A stretch of DNA of 64,000 bases, taken from positions 37,503 through 101,502 of the forward strand of contig BLJB01000210.1 of the NCBI GenBank assembly GCA_013423325.1. Reading direction: 5' to 3'. This document shows, piece by piece, positions 31,281 to 42,849 of this stretch. This stretch comes from Usnea hakonensis. Taxonomy: Eukaryota; Ascomycota; Lecanoromycetes; Lecanorales; Parmeliaceae. The position numbers were made by a program, and so were the translations under genes. The first letter of the stretch is position 1, and each line of letters begins with the position of its first letter. Under the pieces are notes generated by a model. The model saw only the letters and a list, made by a program, of their open reading frames with translations, was not told the DNA's origin and did no database searches.

Positions 31281-34200
31281 TCATCGTCTGTGTCGCCGCC
31301 TGTCCCTATCTCGATCCACATCGCCATCATCGCTTTCGCCCCCTACGAAGTGTTGTAACAATCTGCCGACAGATCCCCCGCCGCCAAGAAGCTTCTCGAT
31401 ATGAGCCATTGGATCATCGTCATGCTGAGGTAAAGAACGACCACGCTCGTCAAAACGTTCCGGTAGTTCGACTGTTGAGTCCGAATCACCTGGAGAAGAA
31501 GACCTGAGCTGGTCATCGCTAGACGAGCGATGGTGATGACGACGACCGGAGTGAGGATTTTCTTTGCGAGAAGAAGAGTCATCCTCCTCGCTGGCACGGC
31601 CGTCGTGTCGAGAGCTTTTAGAAGAGCTAGATTGCTGACGACGCTTGCGGATCTGCGTGGGCGAATTGGCACGGGATGAAGGAGGAGAGTCAAGAGCGAA
31701 TTGGACAGTTTTGGTTCTCGGCGGTGGTTGTGAAGATGCTCTGCGTTGAAGACCGGGGCGAGAGGGGCGAGACAAAGACGGGGCGGGTGGCGGGTTTACA
31801 CCTGTAGTAGAATTTGGTCAGTACCGTGTGCTAAATGATCGGTTTGCAAGGCGCATGTTGATGGTCACCCACCCTCCCCGGAAAGATTGCTGGGTTCGTG
31901 GTAGAAAGGTGCACCATTGGAATCATATAAAGGCACATCGAGGTTGGGTAAAGAGGGGGCATCGTTGGAACTCAAAGGGACATCGTTATTGGCAGTGTTG
32001 TGAAACAATTCAGCACTCACATTCTCATCAGCCCTCGTGGGCTGCCTATTTTGCGGAGGATATCCAGCAGCTCCTGGGGGAGGAGAATAGGCGTCAGGCA
32101 CTGGAGGCGCGTAGCCAGTCTGGGCTGGATAGTAGTCAGGATGAATCTGGCCCGGGGGAGCCGGCGTGACACCAGGGTACTCTTGGCCTGGTGGAGGAGT
32201 GTAGTAAGGATTTTGTTGTCCCTCAATTGGATAACCAGGGATCGGTGGGCTGTTTGGCTGATAGTGCTGCGGGGCATACGGATCTTGGCCATACGACGCC
32301 TGTTCAGCTAACTCCTGACCTGGGACGCTGTTAGCGATGAAGGCATTGAAGCTGTCACACCGTGCTCACGTCTGCGCTCCTCCTTCTTTTCCCTTTTACG
32401 TTGCTTCCTCTTTTCATGTTCAGAAGCAGCCAAACCTGCTGCTCCTGCCGCGAGAGCTGCCGTAGTTGCATTTCTGCTACGGCTCCTACTACGGCTACCG
32501 CTCTTGTGACGTCGGTGTCTCCTCCTTCGACGACCATTCTCTGATTCAGAAGAGAGGCTTCGTTGCCTCTGGCCCCTATCCACATCTCGTTGAGCTTGAG
32601 CTCCGTAGGCGGCACCTGCTGCCGCAGCAGGAACCATGGCGTCTTCAGTGTTATTGTAATAACCCTGCTGACTTGCTGGTCGATTGTAATAGTCCGGGAC
32701 ACCTCCTTGATTGACGAACTGGTCTTGTCCATACTCAATGAGGCCGGGTTCTCCGTGGGCAGGCATTTCGCGAGAACCCTCATAATGCTGTGACCTAGAC
32801 CTCGATCTTGCTGATCGGCGGGCTGCACGCTCCTCACGTCGGGCTTCTTTCTCTTTCTTGCCAGCTTGCTGTTTCTCGTACAGACCTGCTACGGCAGCAG
32901 AACCTAAAGCAGTAGCAGCAATTGGAAGGCCTTGTCGAATTCTGCTCTTGGAGCGATCCCTCTTGCCACCCCCGCGAGACTTACTCCTAGCTCTTTCCAC
33001 GAGCCCGGCCACAGCAGCCCCAGCAAGACCAGCTTGGGCAATCTTCATATTTCGGTGAGAAGCATTTCGGGCATCATCAGCTTCCTCAGGTGCAGGCAGA
33101 GCACCAACAGAATCTCTCCGAGTCCTAGAGCGGCTACGGCGATCCGAGACTTCGTTCTTCTTCGCGTTCCTATTTGCGTAGCCGACCGCAGCAGCCACAG
33201 CGGCAGCTCCAAGACCCAAACCTGCAAGATTCCTAACACGATGATTTGATCCACTTCGGCTTCGTTCTTTACCTCGGGATTTGTCGCGCTTGTGCTTGCG
33301 CCGCCCTTCACGGTCGCGGTCACGGTCACGAGACCCGCGATCACGGGATTCACGATCTCGGGATCCACGACGGCTTTTGCTCCGATAGTGGCTTCGGGCC
33401 CGCGTCACAGCTTCTGCGCCAATGGCACCCAGGGCTGCTGCTCCAACGTCTTTGCCCACACGACTTCCACGGCCCCCCTCATCTTCCCCTTTCTTTTTGC
33501 GGTGATGGCGCAGGAGTTCAGCAGCTCCAAGACCAACTGCAGCCCCCTCGGCGAGGTGTCGTCGGTGACGGGGTTCGTCATCGCTGTAATCTTCTCGGGT
33601 CTCTCTCCTAACGTACTCATAGCTAGAATCACTGTCGTAGTCACGCCGACGATCACGGCCATATTGAGAGATGGAATCGCCAGGGCTGACATCTCTTTCT
33701 CTGTCACGGCGACGATGACTCGACTCGTATTCTTCATCATCACGATCGCGGCCATCAATTCGGCGCGTTCTCTTCTCATAGTAGTAATCTTCCTCTTCCT
33801 CTTCGGGTTCTGGCTTCGGCGGCTTTGGCCGTCGAGCAATCTGACGCTCTTCTCCGACTTCAGAACGATGGGATTCGGAGCGATGTCCAATTTCTGAGCG
33901 AGCTTCAGAGCGCTTGATGATCTCAAAGTTTTCTTCATGGGTTGCAGGTGGTGGTGGTGACATTACAATGGGTGGTCGTGGCGCTTCTTGGATGATGATC
34001 TGTTGCGGCTCTTGGCGGATAATGATAGGTTGGGGGGCCTCTTGGCGTGGGTAGTAGTCCACAGTCCTGACGTATCTTTCAAGATCGTCGCGACGAGGTG
34101 CTACCCGATCGATGTCTCGGTCATATCGATATTCGGTTTCGTAGCGGCGGGGTTCGGGCTCAGGTTCGCGATCTCGTTCAATTCGAACCTCTCGACGCTC

Positions 34201-34503
34201 GACGATGGGCTCTGGTTCTGGAGTCCTCTCTCTGATTCGAATTTCTCGACGCTCAACAAGAGGCTCGGGCTCAGGAGTTCTCTCTCGGCGGACGATGCGA
34301 GTCTCTCCGTATGTGCGCTCGCGAGGGGCCAGAAAGGCGGGCGTACGGTCTTCCTCTTCCTCTTGGTTGGATACGCGATAGACAGTTTTGCGAGTGGTGT
34401 AGCCTTCATTGTTGCTGCGAGGCGCTGAACGGGCCACTGTCGACCCTTCGCTGTCACGCTCTCGATAGACCACTCTCGTGGTCTCGCCACCGTAACGAGA
34501 CAT
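31281..34503 (-). CDS. DUF3824 family protein
   Basis: Exons 32370-34503, 31873-32319 and 31281-31801 give 1,033 aa, with phases checked at both introns (donors GTGAGC, GTGGGT). The N-terminus MSRYGGETTRVVYRERDSEG is followed by charged repeats (RTPEPEP..ERRE.RI, two near-copies). The middle holds several small Ala/Gly-rich hydrophobic patches between RS-rich runs (GLGLGAAAVAAAVGYANRN, KIAQAGLAGAAVAGLVERA, LPIAATALGSAAVAGLYE), the mark of the DUF3824 domain of filamentous fungi. The C-terminal part is Pro/Tyr-rich (PPPGQEYPGV), then Arg/Ser-rich, ending HIEKLLGGGGSVGRLLQHF and RDRDRRRHRR. Function is not established; the sequence suggests a largely disordered, highly charged protein. Confidence 0.85.
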
Positions 34504-35262
34504 GACTGTTGATGTTTTGTACGGGTATGACAGATGGGATTGATAATGGGAAGGAAAGTGAGCGTTTGGGTTTGAAGAAAGAGAAAACAGAAAAATGAGG
34601 CTGGTAGTTGCCTCGTTGCCTTGAGTGTTTAGCTTATCGGCTAGCTTCTGGGCAACGGGCTATGCGGATGCCCCGCACCACTGCACCAGTTGCACGATGC
34701 ACCAGCAGGGTGTGAGATTAAGTAGTGTCTGAGTGACGTGAAGTGTTATGATTTATCATGTGAGATGAGTGGTCTGAAGTCACGTCTGTGTCAAAGTGGA
34801 TTGAGGGTTCAATAATGAAGACGGTTGTAGAGCTGAAGAAAAGAAAGTGTAGTGGTAAGAAAAGTAAGGTGATTGGAGTACTCGTCCTGCGACAAAGCCC
34901 TAACCCTATTTTCGGAAGACGGCCCCAGTTTTGGGTGTAGGGCATTATCCGAAGAGTCTTGGCATGTTGCAGGACTTTTGGTGCAGACCTCCGTACTAGC
35001 CTCGAGAGCCTGTGAAGAGAATTCTTTCACTCTTTCTTTTAGGGACAGACCCCCTAAAATTATTTATTTTCCTTAATTCTGAGGGGGGGATTTCCTTTGG
35101 CCCGCAACTCCAACCAACGCAGGTACCTCTGGTTTGGGCTCTGGTCACTCATTACAGGATTCAGCGTCGGGTCTTGGACATTAAATGATAGTAATAATAG
35201 ATTTTCCTTGTCCCTATATTAACTACACACTCTATATCATCATCTCCCTCTGGACCCTCGGC
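34504..35262. other. Intergenic, no gene recognised
   Basis: 759 bp upstream of the DUF3824 gene and downstream of the 2EXR-like gene, likely promoter plus 3' sequence. Short frames here show no family resemblance. Confidence 0.5.
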
Positions 35263-36276
35263 TCAGGGTAGTCGTACTTCCACCCATGATTGGTACCCTT
35301 CTCCCAATGCCTCCTCTGTACCTCTGACTATGTCCACCACTACGGGGAATAAACCCTCTGTGTCCTGGAAAGGAAAGCAAGTTACATACGCATTCCATTG
35401 GACGATCACTCGATGACTTTCGGCCATGATCTCCTCAGTCGTCCTGGGGGTAAATTTTCGGTGCGTGTCGTCTGTAGATGGCAATCTAATTATCCAACGA
35501 GAACCATCAACTAGATACACCACCTGTTCCTCGGTCCAAAGGCTGGAAGTAAAAAACAAAAAATACTCAAACCTTTCGCGATCACGCACCTCAAGTCGTA
35601 ATCTGGAGAGATTTCGGCAACCATCAAGTAGCCTTGCCAATTTGTTTTGGTCTGGGTGTATAGCTTCGTGACGTTCAGCTTCACGCTGTTTCCGTTCATT
35701 AGAGTCCAAGCGGTCGAGCTCCTCCTTGGTCCATAATGGTTGATCTACGACGAGACCTTCAAGATGAAGAGTTGTAAGCTCTGCTCGCCGCAATGGCCCA
35801 ATGCCAATAAGAAAGTCAATCAGATCCGGTGCGTTCGTGAAGTGAAAGGCATTATTGGCGTAGAAGATATGGTAGGCTTCGCGATTGATTTGACGACATG
35901 TCTGTAGAATTGCAACGTATGAAGCCTTTGCTGACCTAGACTGTTGTCCTAGAGCAAGGGCCGAGGGTTCTGCTGAAGCGGCCTCGGAGTTCGTGGTCAC
36001 AGTGGCCCCTCTCGCTGGCGAGATGTCGGAGTGTGTACCTGCATCTAGAGGGATGCGAAGATATCTTGTCGGCTGTGACGGTGGAAAGATCAGGAGATGT
36101 TCATAGATCATGTTACGAACCTCTCCAGGAAGTCTGCCCAGGCATGTCTCGGGAAAAGGACGTTGTTGCTTTGTCTCCTGAAGACACAATTGGTGGTCGA
36201 GCTTGAAAGCCAACTTCCGCTCTGTTTTTTGGCGTCGATACAAGCGCCTCTTCCTGAGTCCGTTTTTGGAAGTCAT
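35263..36276 (-). CDS. 2EXR/F-box-like hypothetical protein
   Basis: The start at 36276 (MTSKNGLRKRRLYRRQ) is preferred over an upstream ATG at 36459, because the extra 61 residues are not protein-like and the basic start is typical; this gives 337 aa. Residues ~49-61 (RLPGEVRNMIYEHLL) are the helix that opens many fungal 2EXR/DUF7730-type proteins (LP.E.R..IY...L). A second hallmark, ILQTCRQINREAYHIFYANN with FHFTNAPDLIDFL, follows. The rest has Leu-rich strands (LTTLHLEGLVVDQPLW, LSRLRLEVRDRERF). The family is abundant in filamentous ascomycetes and its function is unknown. Divergent from VAC7. Confidence 0.72.
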   Translation of the reverse strand: MTSKNGLRKRRLYRRQKTERKLAFKLDHQLCLQETKQQRPFPETCLGRLPGEVRNMIYEHLLIFPPSQPTRYLRIPLDAGTHSDISPARGATVTTNSEAASAEPSALALGQQSRSAKASYVAILQTCRQINREAYHIFYANNAFHFTNAPDLIDFLIGIGPLRRAELTTLHLEGLVVDQPLWTKEELDRLDSNERKQREAERHEAIHPDQNKLARLLDGCRNLSRLRLEVRDRERFEYFLFFTSSLWTEEQVVYLVDGSRWIIRLPSTDDTHRKFTPRTTEEIMAESHRVIVQWNAYVTCFPFQDTEGLFPVVVDIVRGTEEALGEGYQSWVEVRLP

Positions 36277-37057
36277 GACGAGATAGGATGCTGTACACGG
36301 GTATCTTGAATAAACAGGAAATAGAGAAACTTTATATAGAAAGGCAGTGGAGTAAGAGACATAGCACTTAAATTGTACTTGTGTTGTATCATAGGCTCGA
36401 CACTTTGGCTCCAGTGTTAATGGCCTTTTGAAGGCATGACAGGAAACCAAACACCGCAAATCACTGTATTGAGAGATTTATGACGAGCGTTTGGCTCCCA
36501 TCCAACTAGAAGACAACTGACGACCAACGAATGAGAAGCTAAGGTAAGAAGCAATTCTCTCAAGGCACCTGATTTGCAGCAACGAGGGGTTAATGTCAAG
36601 TGTTATGAGTCAATTCACCTAATTTTATTACTTCGCTGTGTGTTAGAAACGTGGGTGCGGAGAAGTACTGATTACTCAGCATGATATGATTGGTCAATCT
36701 GTAAAGCAGGGATACCTTAGTGCCTCGGCTTGAAAGCAGAGTTGAAAGCGGACCAAGGATTGAACAGCGAACAAGAGTGCGCCACGCATTATTTCATCGT
36801 GCCTTAGACTAAAACATGTACCACCTCTCCCAATGAACTGAGCCACATATCATGTCTTCTTTGTATACAACAATGTTGATACGTTTGCTATCTCTTTCTC
36901 CCTCAGCGTGAAAAAGAAGAGACATTTTCTTGGTTCCATATTTGGTCGGCTACAGTATAAGCTTACACATTTCCTGAACAGGGGAATAGGGGAGCCCGAA
37001 TGTCGGCCCCGCCAGGAACAGAATACTGACGTGTGTGCCTGTGATTGAACCCAATTC
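36277..37057. promoter_or_regulatory. Divergent intergenic region 2EXR-like/VAC7
   Basis: 781 bp between opposed start codons. Short frames inside show no family resemblance. It presumably holds both promoters; no particular element is asserted. Confidence 0.4.
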
Positions 37058-39991
37058 ATGGCGCCTACCGCAGAAAGGCCCAACGATGACAACGACAAAC
37101 AAATACAAGATGACGACAAACTTAACCATGAAAATAAGCCTCATCCGGGTAAACAAGTTACACAAGAATCACAACAAAATCAACAACAGCCGTCGTCCAT
37201 CCCGAGCCTCATATCCGCTTCCACTACTCCTCAGCTCTCCGCAAACTCATCTGCCCCGGCTTCGCCTAAGCCTTCACGTGAAGGCTCACCCGTCCGACCT
37301 CCCTTGAAGCCCGGCGCATCAACTGGAAGCAGAGCAATCAATAGGTCGAGGAAGAACAGTCAGGATCTGAGTCCCATAAGAGCACCGAGCGCAAACATAC
37401 CTTCGGTGCCTTCTGCAGCTGCGATTCAAAGAGCTCTGTCGGCAACGGGTGCTTCGCACTTACCGCCCTCTGCTGCTTCAGACGCCGCGCTTGATGCCCC
37501 GCGGCCTCAGAAGACCAACAAAGGATTCACTGGCGGCTCACAGCACCCCGGATCCAGCGTGCTCCGTGTCAAGTCTCCTCCGCCATCTGCATCGTCTGGA
37601 TCGAGCGGTACCTTCTTGACAGCTCGCAAGATCGATCAATCGCAGTCTACACCTACAACACCTACCATCGTCCTCGAACGTCCTACCCGAAGCGCTACCT
37701 TTGGCAGCGAGGCAGACCTACAGGACGATGAGCACACAATAATGCCAGGAATGCGCACGCCAGTACGAGGTATAAGCGGGAATGGCCCGGCGCTCGAGAC
37801 GGTACAAGAAAGCAGCCTTCCGACTACACCGGCCATCGGCACGAGGATAGCGCAGGCATTCAAGGGAGGCTCAAATGACCATCCGGAGCGGATCGAGGAG
37901 AATCCAATGGAAGAGGCTTTCGCGACGGAAGCAAATTCAAGATCCGAAAGCGGGAATGACAGTGCAGGCAGTAAGCATGCTGGAGTCAAAGCTTCTGAGG
38001 GCAGCAAGGAAGCACGGAAATCAGCAGCCGCTGCCAATTCTTCCAAGCCGCCAGTGGTGCAGTCAAAGAGATCCTTCACCCAAATTCCATTCATAAAGAG
38101 TAAAGCCAATCCTAGTGATGGTTCCGTCAAGAATATGACTGTGGAGACCGAAACAGTCAGCTCGATACCGCAGCTTGCTTTAGGAGGTGGTGCCGGGGAA
38201 CGACATCCCCTTGGTAGGACCGACACCGGAGGAAGTTTGCGCTTGAAGCCCAGTAATGAGACGATACGACCCAGAAAGGAGAAGAAGAGGGTAGCGCGAA
38301 AGGCGCCCTCCATACATTCTGGCACAGGTGGGTCCAAGCTTAAATATTTTCGTCGTCATTACCATGCCCATTTGCGATCCTCTCCCCCTCAATCGAGGAG
38401 TTTAATAGGATATGTATCCCTTGACCTTATTTAAAAATACTGGGACATACTATCCTCAACTTGTAGTATCGCAATCATGAGGACAGGCGCAAGCATACTC
38501 GAACGTTGAAGGCAAAAACCTTAGGGTCCTACAGAACCCATATAATTACTAGTGTTGTACTGACACCTTTGGTCAATAGCCTCCTCAAAAGCAGACATAT
38601 TCGAAGCAAAAGTCGCAAGCGCGGTGGATGAAGCGGATTCGTCAGATTCGGAAGAAACCTTTGTCTACGAATCTAACCCACCAGAGCCACACTCAGCTCG
38701 CGCTCATCGGTTCCATTCCCGTACGCCTAGTGCGACTTCGACCGCTAGCCATCATGAAAATTACGGTGTCAAAGGCAGACAAGAAGGGCATCATAGCATT
38801 GTCGGTAAGAAGAGCATGAAGTTTTCAAATAACTACAGCTCTATTGGCTACTCGAATGAGAACAGTGACATGACTGTGAGGGGTCCCAGTCAGACTGGGC
38901 GACCAGTCAGCGGAAATACTACCCACCACCACCATATAGGACGATATGGACGCGGTGGCCATGCATCTCTATTCGACAGCGACTCTCCATTCCCGAATGC
39001 CACCAAGTCTGCGCGGTCTGGATCCGGCCCCGTCTCTCCTCGTAGCTCACGAAATCCTCAAGCTGTCCACGTCACCAAGAGCCCACGCAAGATTGAGGAG
39101 CTCATTTCGTACGATCTTGAAGGCGAAGGAGCCGACGATGAGCGGGCACCATTGGTGGGGTCCGGTCGTAGTGGTCGTTATCGCCGACGGCCTTTACCTG
39201 GGACTGTGCGAAATCTATACTCAGACGACAGAGATCAGCGCTGCTGTGGTCGTGTCACAGCATTTACGAGCCTAGGCAGCGTTCTGGCTATTTTAATTGC
39301 CGCAATAGTGGCCATCCTTATAATGTGCTCAAAGCCCTTGTATGATGTACATATGAAGGACATTCGCAATGTCCTGGCTTCGGAACAAGAGCTAATGCTC
39401 GACCTTCATGTGTATGCGATCAATCCCAACTTTCTCGCCATCCAAGTCAGCGACCTCGACATCAACATCTTTGCCAAAAGCAAGCATGTCGGTACCAGCT
39501 CTTCATGGCGAGCCAGTCATCCACAAGCACCAACCCGAAGGCTCCGTCCTCGTTTGCAAAATAACAACATCGCTTCTCAACAAGCTCCCCCATTCCGTAA
39601 TCCCTCGGGCATCATCTCCCATTTAGACGGCGGCGTCGACGAAGGCACAGATCCGATCGACGACCCAGCCACCGACGCCCACAAAATGCTCCTCGGTCAA
39701 ATCTTCGAATTCGACTCCCCCCTCATCTTCGACGCGTCGCCTCTCCGTCGCCACTCCCTCGGCAGCATGGGCGAAGTCCGCCTCGCGAAACCCGGCAACA
39801 GGACCGAGGAGGGCGGCAGCGAGCGCTGGGAACATGTCCTCCAGTACGACTTTGAGTTGAGCGTTCGGGGCATCATGAAGTACACTCTGCCCATCAGTTC
39901 GAGGCTGAGAACGGCGGAGATTGCCGGCAGCGTCATTGTCAAGGCCAGCGATACTTTCAATGAGTCAGGTAGCATAGGAGCAGCGCAATAA
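37058..39991 (+). CDS. VAC7: Vacuolar segregation protein VAC7
   Basis: Exons 37058-38327 and 38580-39991, with the 252-base intron (GTGGGT...CAATAG) checked by phase, give 893 aa. The N-terminal ~600 residues are polar and disordered (Ser/Pro/Thr-rich, FTQIPFIKSK, acidic DSSDSEETFVYESNPPE). A single transmembrane segment (LGSVLAILIAAIVAILIMC) follows at ~residue 655. The lumenal part has the conserved core SKPLYDVHMKDIRNVLASEQ, ELMLDLHVYAINPNFLAIQV and DLDINIFAKSKHVGT. VAC7 activates the Fab1 PI3P 5-kinase complex on the vacuole membrane and so controls PI(3,5)P2 and vacuole size. The C-terminal half includes a polar loop (~residues 740-800) before the closing LQYDFELSVRGIMKYTLPIS region. 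Confidence 0.9.
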
Positions 39992-40632
39992 CAGATTCAT
40001 TCGAACAGGGCGTTGGTGTCTTGGTCCAAGCGTTCGCTTCGATTCCCAATAATGTCTCTCTGTCTGTCTGTCTCTCTACGATTTACGATTTTCCTTTTTT
40101 GTTTTCCCTATTAGCGATGGCATTTTCGACGGAGCGTGCGAAAAGAGATTGGTAAAAGCGGTCACCCGCAGCAAGATGCGAATTGGCATTCATTTTTTGT
40201 AACAAATGGCCCAAAATGGGGGATAAGGGAAGGGAAAAGGGGGAAAGGGAAAAGCCAAAGGTCGCTGGAACGAGTTTTCTCGGCACAACGTAGGTTTTTT
40301 TTTTTTTTCCAGATAGGTTAGCTAGAAAGAAAGAAAGAATTGGCCCCGCGCGGTTTGTTACATTGTGCATGAGATATGTGTGTGTATGTGTATGGAATCT
40401 AATCTCCATGATAATCTGGTGTCAAGATGGGTATATACTTGTGTTCCTCATGTCTAGATCCTTGCTTCTTCCTCCCTCCCCCCCCCGTACATGAGCGGGA
40501 TAGTGTCGACCTTTTTCTCGGGGAAATTTGCCTCGTTTGTCTTTTGCAAAGACTCATCCTTCAACAACCTAGCTTCCTGCCCTCGATTTATATTTCCCCC
40601 CTTCACCCACACCCAACCCTCCCCACCACCCA
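39992..40632. other. Convergent intergenic region, no gene recognised
   Basis: 641 bp between stop codons. It contains a (CTGT)n-like stretch at about 40,050-40,077, homopurine runs at 40,200-40,260 and a T-run near 40,300. Likely 3' untranslated sequence of both neighbours. Confidence 0.5.
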
Positions 40633-41360
40633 TCACAACAAATCAAAATCATCCAACCTATCCCTATACCTCAACACATTCCTCCTCACCCGACTCCCAT
40701 CCACCCACGTCACAAAATCCTCCAACCCCCTCGTGACCAAAAACCCCGGCTCAGTCACCACCTCCGTCCCGACCCTCACATGCCCCTGTTCCACAAACTT
40801 GACCGCCGCAGTAACATTATCCGCCATCCGCAACCGCGTCATCACGACGGCCAAGCGCCTGCGCGCGAACCGCGACACCGAGATTTTCCGCTCCAGGTCG
40901 CTGGGTTTGGTGGCGGTGGGGAGGATGCCGATGGCGTGGAGTTTTTCGAGCATGAGGGATTCGAGTCTGAGGCGGGTGGGGGAGGTGGGGGGGAGGGCGG
41001 CGAGGGCGTGGGCCAGTTGCCGGAGGCTGCCGCATATTCCTGCGTTTCGGGGGAGGGTGGTTAGCCTTCGAGATACTGTTTCTGGTGGGCAAGAGAAGGT
41101 GGGATGGAAAAGGTTTGGGGGGTGTGGGAGGGGGAGAGTAGAAGAACTCGTACTGTTGTATTTGGTGTAGTCGTTGGGGTTTTGGATCGTGTAGCGTCGA
41201 CAGATTGCGGCGGCGTGGTGGTTGGAATCGCTTTTGTAGGTGGTGAAGTCGACTTTTTTGAGGAGTTTGGCTTCGTGGTGCTTGAGGCGGCGGACTAGGG
41301 CGAAGTTTTAGCTACTGAGATTCTCCTTGTCAAGAGGTGAGGAGGGTACTCCTTACCCAT
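40633..41360 (-). CDS. IMP3: U3 snoRNP protein IMP3
   Basis: Exons 41357-41360 (only ATGG), 41154-41294 and 40633-41039 give 183 aa, the usual family length. The family start M-V-R is restored only by joining ATG-G to TC-CGC across an intron (GTAAGG...CCCTAG), since no ATG precedes RRLKHHEAKLLKKVDF in its own exon. Later motifs: YTIQNPNDYTKYN-RICGSL, RQLAHALAALPP, FARRRLAVVMTRLRMADNV, the S4-type RNA-binding VKFVEQGHVRVGTEVV, FLVTRGLEDFVTWVD and YRDRLDDFDLL at the end. IMP3 works with Mpp10 and IMP4 in the SSU processome, helping U3 snoRNA pair with pre-rRNA. Divergent from the bS18m gene. Confidence 0.93.
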
Positions 41361-41658
41361 TGTTAAGTGAGGGTCAAGTGACTTCTTCGTATGTTTCTGG
41401 CTCTCTGTACGGTTTTCTTCAGCTGGGCACAAGGTGTGGAAGAGTAAGTCTGATTAAGTAGAGGAAATCTTTATGAGCCCTAAATAATGAAGAGTGTTGC
41501 AGTCTGGTACATTGAAATGTAGGAGAGAGGATGCAATCGTTCGTTGATCAAACTTTAGAATTCATGCACCTTTAGCGCGCTAGTCGCGCGGGTATAATGT
41601 GCATCAGTGGTCATGCCGACTCAACCTGTCGTTCAATCTTGTCAAAACTCCAGCAACG
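41361..41658. promoter_or_regulatory. Divergent promoter region IMP3/bS18m
   Basis: 298 bp between the ATG of a cytosolic ribosome-assembly gene and that of a mitoribosomal protein gene, which may be co-expressed. A short GC-rich palindromic piece (GCGCGCTAGTCGCGCG, near-symmetrical) lies about 40-80 bp upstream of the + start, at ~41,576-41,591. Confidence 0.5.
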
Positions 41659-42523
41659 ATGAACCCAAAACCCCTCTCAAGAGCCATAACCCGATTTCAC
41701 CCCCCAAAATGTCTTCATCACCCATACTCCACATCCGCTCCTCCCCCAGCCACCACCCCTCCTTCCCCCCCTCAAACCACCACCACCACCACTCGCCCCC
41801 CCGCCCCCCTCCCCTCCAACATATCCCGCTACGCCGCCCGCCAACCGAACCGCTCCGCCGGCATCGCCCTCGCCGAAAGCCTCATGCAGAACATAGACCG
41901 CACGCGCTACAACACCGTCCGGGAATACGACGCCTCACGGGCCGCCCTCAACGACGTCAACGCGCTGAACCGCGCCCGGAGTTTGGAACGCCGCATGCCG
42001 AGGAATGGGAGGTGGGCGGCGGGGGACGTGTATGCGCCGCATGATTTGAGCGCGGTGGAGGCGCTGAAGTGGAGCAAGAGGAAGAGTGGTGAGAGGGATG
42101 TGTTTGATATGTTGGGGATTAATCCGTTGCATGAGTATAAGGTATGTGGGTGTGGGATGATATCTATGGACTTCCTTTTGCCTGTTGCGCTTCCCCCTTC
42201 CCAAATGTAGTGTTTCCAAGACAGCAAAGATTCCCCCCTCCCCCCCTCCACCACCGACAACCAAAACTAACCCCCCCTTTCTCCATCCCCCACAGAATTT
42301 CTCCATAATGTCCGAATACATGACCCCCATGGGCCGCATCAAATCGCGCTCCGAAACGGGCCTGTGTGCCGTGAACCAGCGGAAAATCGCAAAGGCGATC
42401 AGGAGGGCTGTTGGGATGGCGTTGGTGCCGAGCGTGCATGAGCATCCGGAAGTTTTGGAGGTGAAGGCGAGGGAGAGGGCGCGTAAGTTGGAGAATGGGG
42501 TAGGAATGGGGGGGAGGCGGTGA
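41659..42523 (+). CDS. RSM18: Mitochondrial small-subunit ribosomal protein bS18m
   Basis: Exons 41659-42141 and 42296-42523 (donor GTATGT, acceptor CACAG), phase 0, give 236 aa. The N-terminus is Pro/Thr-rich with a mitochondrial-type start (MNPKPLSRAITRFH). The bS18 core is at the end: NPLHEYK-NFSIMSEYMTPMG, RIKSRSETGLCAVNQRKIAK and AIRRAVGMALVPSVHEHPE. Residues 60-160 (SNISRYAARQPNRSAGIALA and following) are the fungal mitochondrial extension. It belongs to the platform of the 37S subunit. It pairs head to head with IMP3. Confidence 0.9.
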
Positions 42524-42849
42524 TGGGGTGGTGGGAATGGTGCGAAGGGGGATGGGGGGGGGGCTTGTCAATGGGTGGGGATGTAGACTGGGAAGGGGAG
42601 TTGGTTGGGGGGAGACTGGAGGTGGTGTCTTATTATTAAGGACGAGGTGGAAGCGGTATGGTATGCTAAGAGCGCGCGATGGACCGAGTTGTTATAGATT
42701 GTGGGATGGGATTCAATGAGCTGTGAACGCTTTTCCTTGTTATCAAGGTCAACATTTACAAGTGCAGATTAAGCCTTAGTCAAGGAAGCCAAGCTTTCAA
42801 ACATAATGCATCCTTCTGCTCGAGCTAGCCACGCACATGCACAAATAAG
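42524..42849. other. Convergent intergenic region, no gene recognised
   Basis: 326 bp between stop codons, with G-rich runs at 42,530-42,625. Nothing else seen. Confidence 0.5.

Noticed and set aside
33246..33897. Long + strand frames opposite the DUF3824 gene
   Set aside because: Antisense shadows of a biased Arg/Ser/Glu-rich coding sequence.
36277..36459. Upstream ATG at 36459 as the start of the 2EXR-like protein
   Set aside because: The 61 extra residues are unlike coding sequence, and the downstream ATG opens a typical basic start.
37636..38337. 233-codon minus-strand frame opposite VAC7 exon 1
   Set aside because: VAC7 on the + strand has family motifs and consistent splicing; the antisense frame has none.
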